From NCBI GenBank assembly GCA_000727475.1, contig KL647296.1:1-64000 (forward strand): a DNA stretch of 64,000 bases, given 5' to 3'. The notes beneath the pieces were generated by a model that did no database searches, was not told where the DNA came from, and saw only the letters and a list, made by a program, of their open reading frames with translations. Made by a program: the position numbers and the translations under genes. Within the stretch, counting starts at the first letter, position 1, and each line of letters begins with the position of its first letter. Shown in pieces: positions 62,101-64,000 of this stretch. The stretch comes from Sarcocystis neurona (taxonomy: Eukaryota > Apicomplexa > Conoidasida > Eucoccidiorida > Sarcocystidae).

Positions 62101-64000
62101 TGGCCTACTACCTCGGATGGCTACTACACGTTATGTGTGTAATTTAACGTAATTTTTACAAAGTTCCTCGCCAAACGGTACACAACTGTCTTTACGTGTA
62201 AACGTTTGTACAGAGGTATAGGCCCGGATACGTGTAGATTGCAGACATGCGGCGGCTTGGCGGCTTCTGAGAACGGCTGTATACACACATACATGACATT
62301 GAAAATTCCCTGATACCAACCGACTGAGGAAAGGCTAGGGAAACCTTACGTCCCTACGATGTCCTGAAGGTCCACCAATAAATACAGACAGGCTCATATT
62401 ACTAACAGTAGCGGGATACGTAAGCGCGAGTACAGTGTCGGTTGAAGGTGTAGAGCCTCCTAATAATCATCATCATCGCGACACGCTGCGGAGTCAATAC
62501 GCGCGCTTCCTCAACCACGTATGCCCCACCGAGATATGGCAGGATGAAGTCATATGGTGTGCAACGGCAAAATTTTGTACACGTGGAGTACTGGCATCAC
62601 ATGCCGTGAATATTCACATTGTATGAGAGGCGAAAAAGTGAGAACAAGAGATACACTGGTAGTGGGTGGACGGAGAGAGAGTGAAAGATGAACTGATTAC
62701 AGCGAGAGGCCTACAGATAATATGTAGAGGTAGAATATATAGAGGGGCCGGTAGTTATGTGGCCGTAGATACTCCCAAAAAACTTGGGTGTGTGCGGGCA
62801 GTAGTTATGTGGCCGTAGACACCCCCACAAAATTTGGGTGTGTGCGGGCACAACGCGCCACAGACACTACACGACACGACACAATGGTCTTGCAGAGTTT
62901 TCTGACGATATATAGAAGTGCAGGAAGGAGTGTGTGTATTCGCATGTTGTAGCAGAGTACTACAAGGCTCCAATACAACCGTGTGTAGGCGGATTTGTAG
63001 CCTACTTTGCATCCAGCCACAGACACACGGAAGTATACCCGTTTAACAGGTATTCGCGTAAAAGTTCTAGTGCTGTATGATTTGGTCCCTCATCTTAGTT
63101 TTCGACATTATTATCGCTCTCTTCGACTGGTATTACCTGGTGCGGTCTAAGCTCAGGCCTGAGACATATCTACGGTAACATTCTCACTGTGTCAACGGTT
63201 GTAACCGCAGAAGGCGCTCCTTTAGCGCAGAACAAAAACACTTCGTACCAGCGCACGGACGCACGTGTCGTGTACACTGTAGAAAAAACTGCCGAGGATA
63301 CGTAAAAGCATAGACGTACATATGCGTAAGGACACAACATACAGGATGATGATGACACGCCCGTAGGTAGGTAGAAAGATGTCAAGAAAAACACATCAGT
63401 TTACGTACTTTTCCGCAAACGTCGGTAGTCGTGCCACACTCTCTTTCCAAAGCGAGCCAGTGAGCGCGTTATGACATTCACCTTGTGAAAATACAAATGT
63501 CTCCCCGATCACATTGTTGAACGCCTTACACAGTGGGCGTTCTACACCGTGTTGAGGACCACAACTTCTTTTGTATTATTTCCACCATACAAAGACCACA
63601 CAATAATTAGAAACCCCCAAGTCCTGGATCTGTCGCTACTGCTGTGCGCTGCAGATTTGGACGCGAACGAGGAGAACGGCTCTCTTCAGGGCCACACGAC
63701 ACACACGTATTTATACACCTGTAACTGCACCCAGTAAGCCTGTACACGTAGACGTAGCTATACGAGTACCTTCTGCTTCGACGCACAGAAGTATGTAAGT
63801 GTAGATATGTGTATGTTTCTCTGTCGGCCACGTTCGCGCAGACGTATAAAATGACATGCCCAGTTCACGTACACAGCACTGAAGGAGTTCTGAGGCTTAG
63901 GAACAACCGTTTCATGATTGAATGTTACACGTCACCTTCAACGACACAGCATTTTCAAAGAACACAGTCGGGGAGCCTTGATACTATCTGTCGACTGTCA
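59117..64000 (+). CDS. Locus C: multi-exon protein, possibly PPR/TPR-like (3' partial)
   Basis: Candidate start ATG at 59117 (MRVLTHAIEVKVQRQAGRAA). Exon candidates: about 59540-59750 (GTLKRLAAAAAAGRRKG, donor gtaact); 59927-60087 (or from 59915; CCQQGEFYTALALEKN, donor gtaagg); 60335-60551 (DPCYALLEACIQEGRWSGLL, donor gtgagg); about 61285-61497 (EEHQISQTILQTILLFTRDM, donor gtgagt); about 61561-61716 (SIEELCGNPHSDTQLSLIET); about 61951-62090 (QQESIPKVLAGCQPCLRI); about 62435-62560 (LRSQYARFLNHVCPTEIW); about 63610-63690 (PQVLDLSLLLCAADLDANEE). Phases agree for 59750 to 59927 and 60087 to 60335. The A-L-L-E-A-C-x-x-x-G-x-W-S pattern resembles PPR/TPR hairpins, but only two or three such units are visible. 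The gene may continue beyond the window or stop at 61719. Confidence 0.4.
62630..63545. other. Non-coding stretch in locus C
   Basis: Apart from the two 50-bp repeats, no frame on either strand carries convincing coding sequence or paired splice sites. It is probably intronic, or intergenic if locus C ends earlier. Confidence 0.4.
62751..62850. repeat. Two tandem 50-bp copies
   Basis: 62751-62800 and 62801-62850 both begin gtagttatgtggccgtaga and end tgggtgtgtgcgggca, with a few differences in the middle. This lies in an intron-like stretch of locus C. Confidence 0.8.

Noticed and set aside
1..64000. Transposable elements, rRNA or tRNA genes
   Set aside because: No reverse-transcriptase, transposase or integrase motifs, no terminal repeats with target duplications, and no tRNA box A/B pair or conserved rRNA block was noticed on either strand.

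Overview
The window looks like nuclear DNA of a coccidian apicomplexan. It is close to 50% GC. Genes are split into dozens of small exons by GT..AG introns of about 60-500 bases. Some coding sequence is CAG/GCA-biased and gives Gln-, Ala-, Ser- and Leu-rich stretches. One locus matches the architecture of the coccidian cysteine-repeat modular proteins. The repeat style resembles eimeriid coccidia more than Toxoplasma, but the sequence alone does not fix the genus. All splice sites were read by eye: treat boundaries as accurate to about 2 bases, and boundaries marked 'about' as looser. I saw no bacterial operon features, rRNA, tRNA, CRISPR array or transposon.

Locus A (plus strand, from before base 1 to 34537) fills the first half. 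It is one giant gene with about 50 recognisable exons and roughly 6,900 codons in the window; its 5' end is missing. From 158 to about 24 kb it encodes a long array of one repeated cysteine-containing module. The module has two halves. The first ends in a [hydrophobic]-C-[WY]-[C/N/x] motif followed by a strand of the form G.V.V.G; the second has the form C....C.I.V.G..L. Most introns fall in phase 1, often directly after the last Gly of the first half. The array is followed by a region with a possible He_PIG/cadherin-like strand (26.2 kb), GCC2/GCC3 (ephrin-receptor-like) Cys-rich modules (26.4-31.3 kb), a PAN/apple-like segment (28.5-28.8 kb), about nine or ten membrane spans (31.3-32.6 kb), cytoplasmic coiled coils and a very basic Arg/Ser-rich tail. 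The last exon is a single 5.46-kb block. This is a large receptor-like surface or secretory-pathway protein of the CRMP type; in Toxoplasma such proteins belong to the complex that triggers rhoptry discharge.

Locus B (minus strand, about 58.9 kb down to 36.2 kb) converges on locus A across about 1.6 kb of apparently non-coding 3' DNA. It begins with a low-complexity Gln/Ala/Ser-rich N-terminal region, continues as a chain of small exons (33-170 nt) encoding helical-hairpin repeats resembling FASTK/RAP/heptatricopeptide (HPR) organellar RNA-binding proteins, and ends in large, less conserved exons at 45.1-42.4, 40.3-38.4 and 37.9-36.2 kb. No C-terminal RAP domain was found. Its introns hold nearly all the (TA)n and other microsatellites of the window, a strong inverted repeat at 49.4 kb and a 15-bp minisatellite at 48.5-48.7 kb.

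Locus C (plus strand, about 59.1 kb to beyond 64 kb) starts head-to-head with locus B, about 170 bases away, so the two probably share a bidirectional promoter. Its exons are small and its product is weakly helical-repeat-like (PPR/TPR-type); the 3' end lies outside the window.
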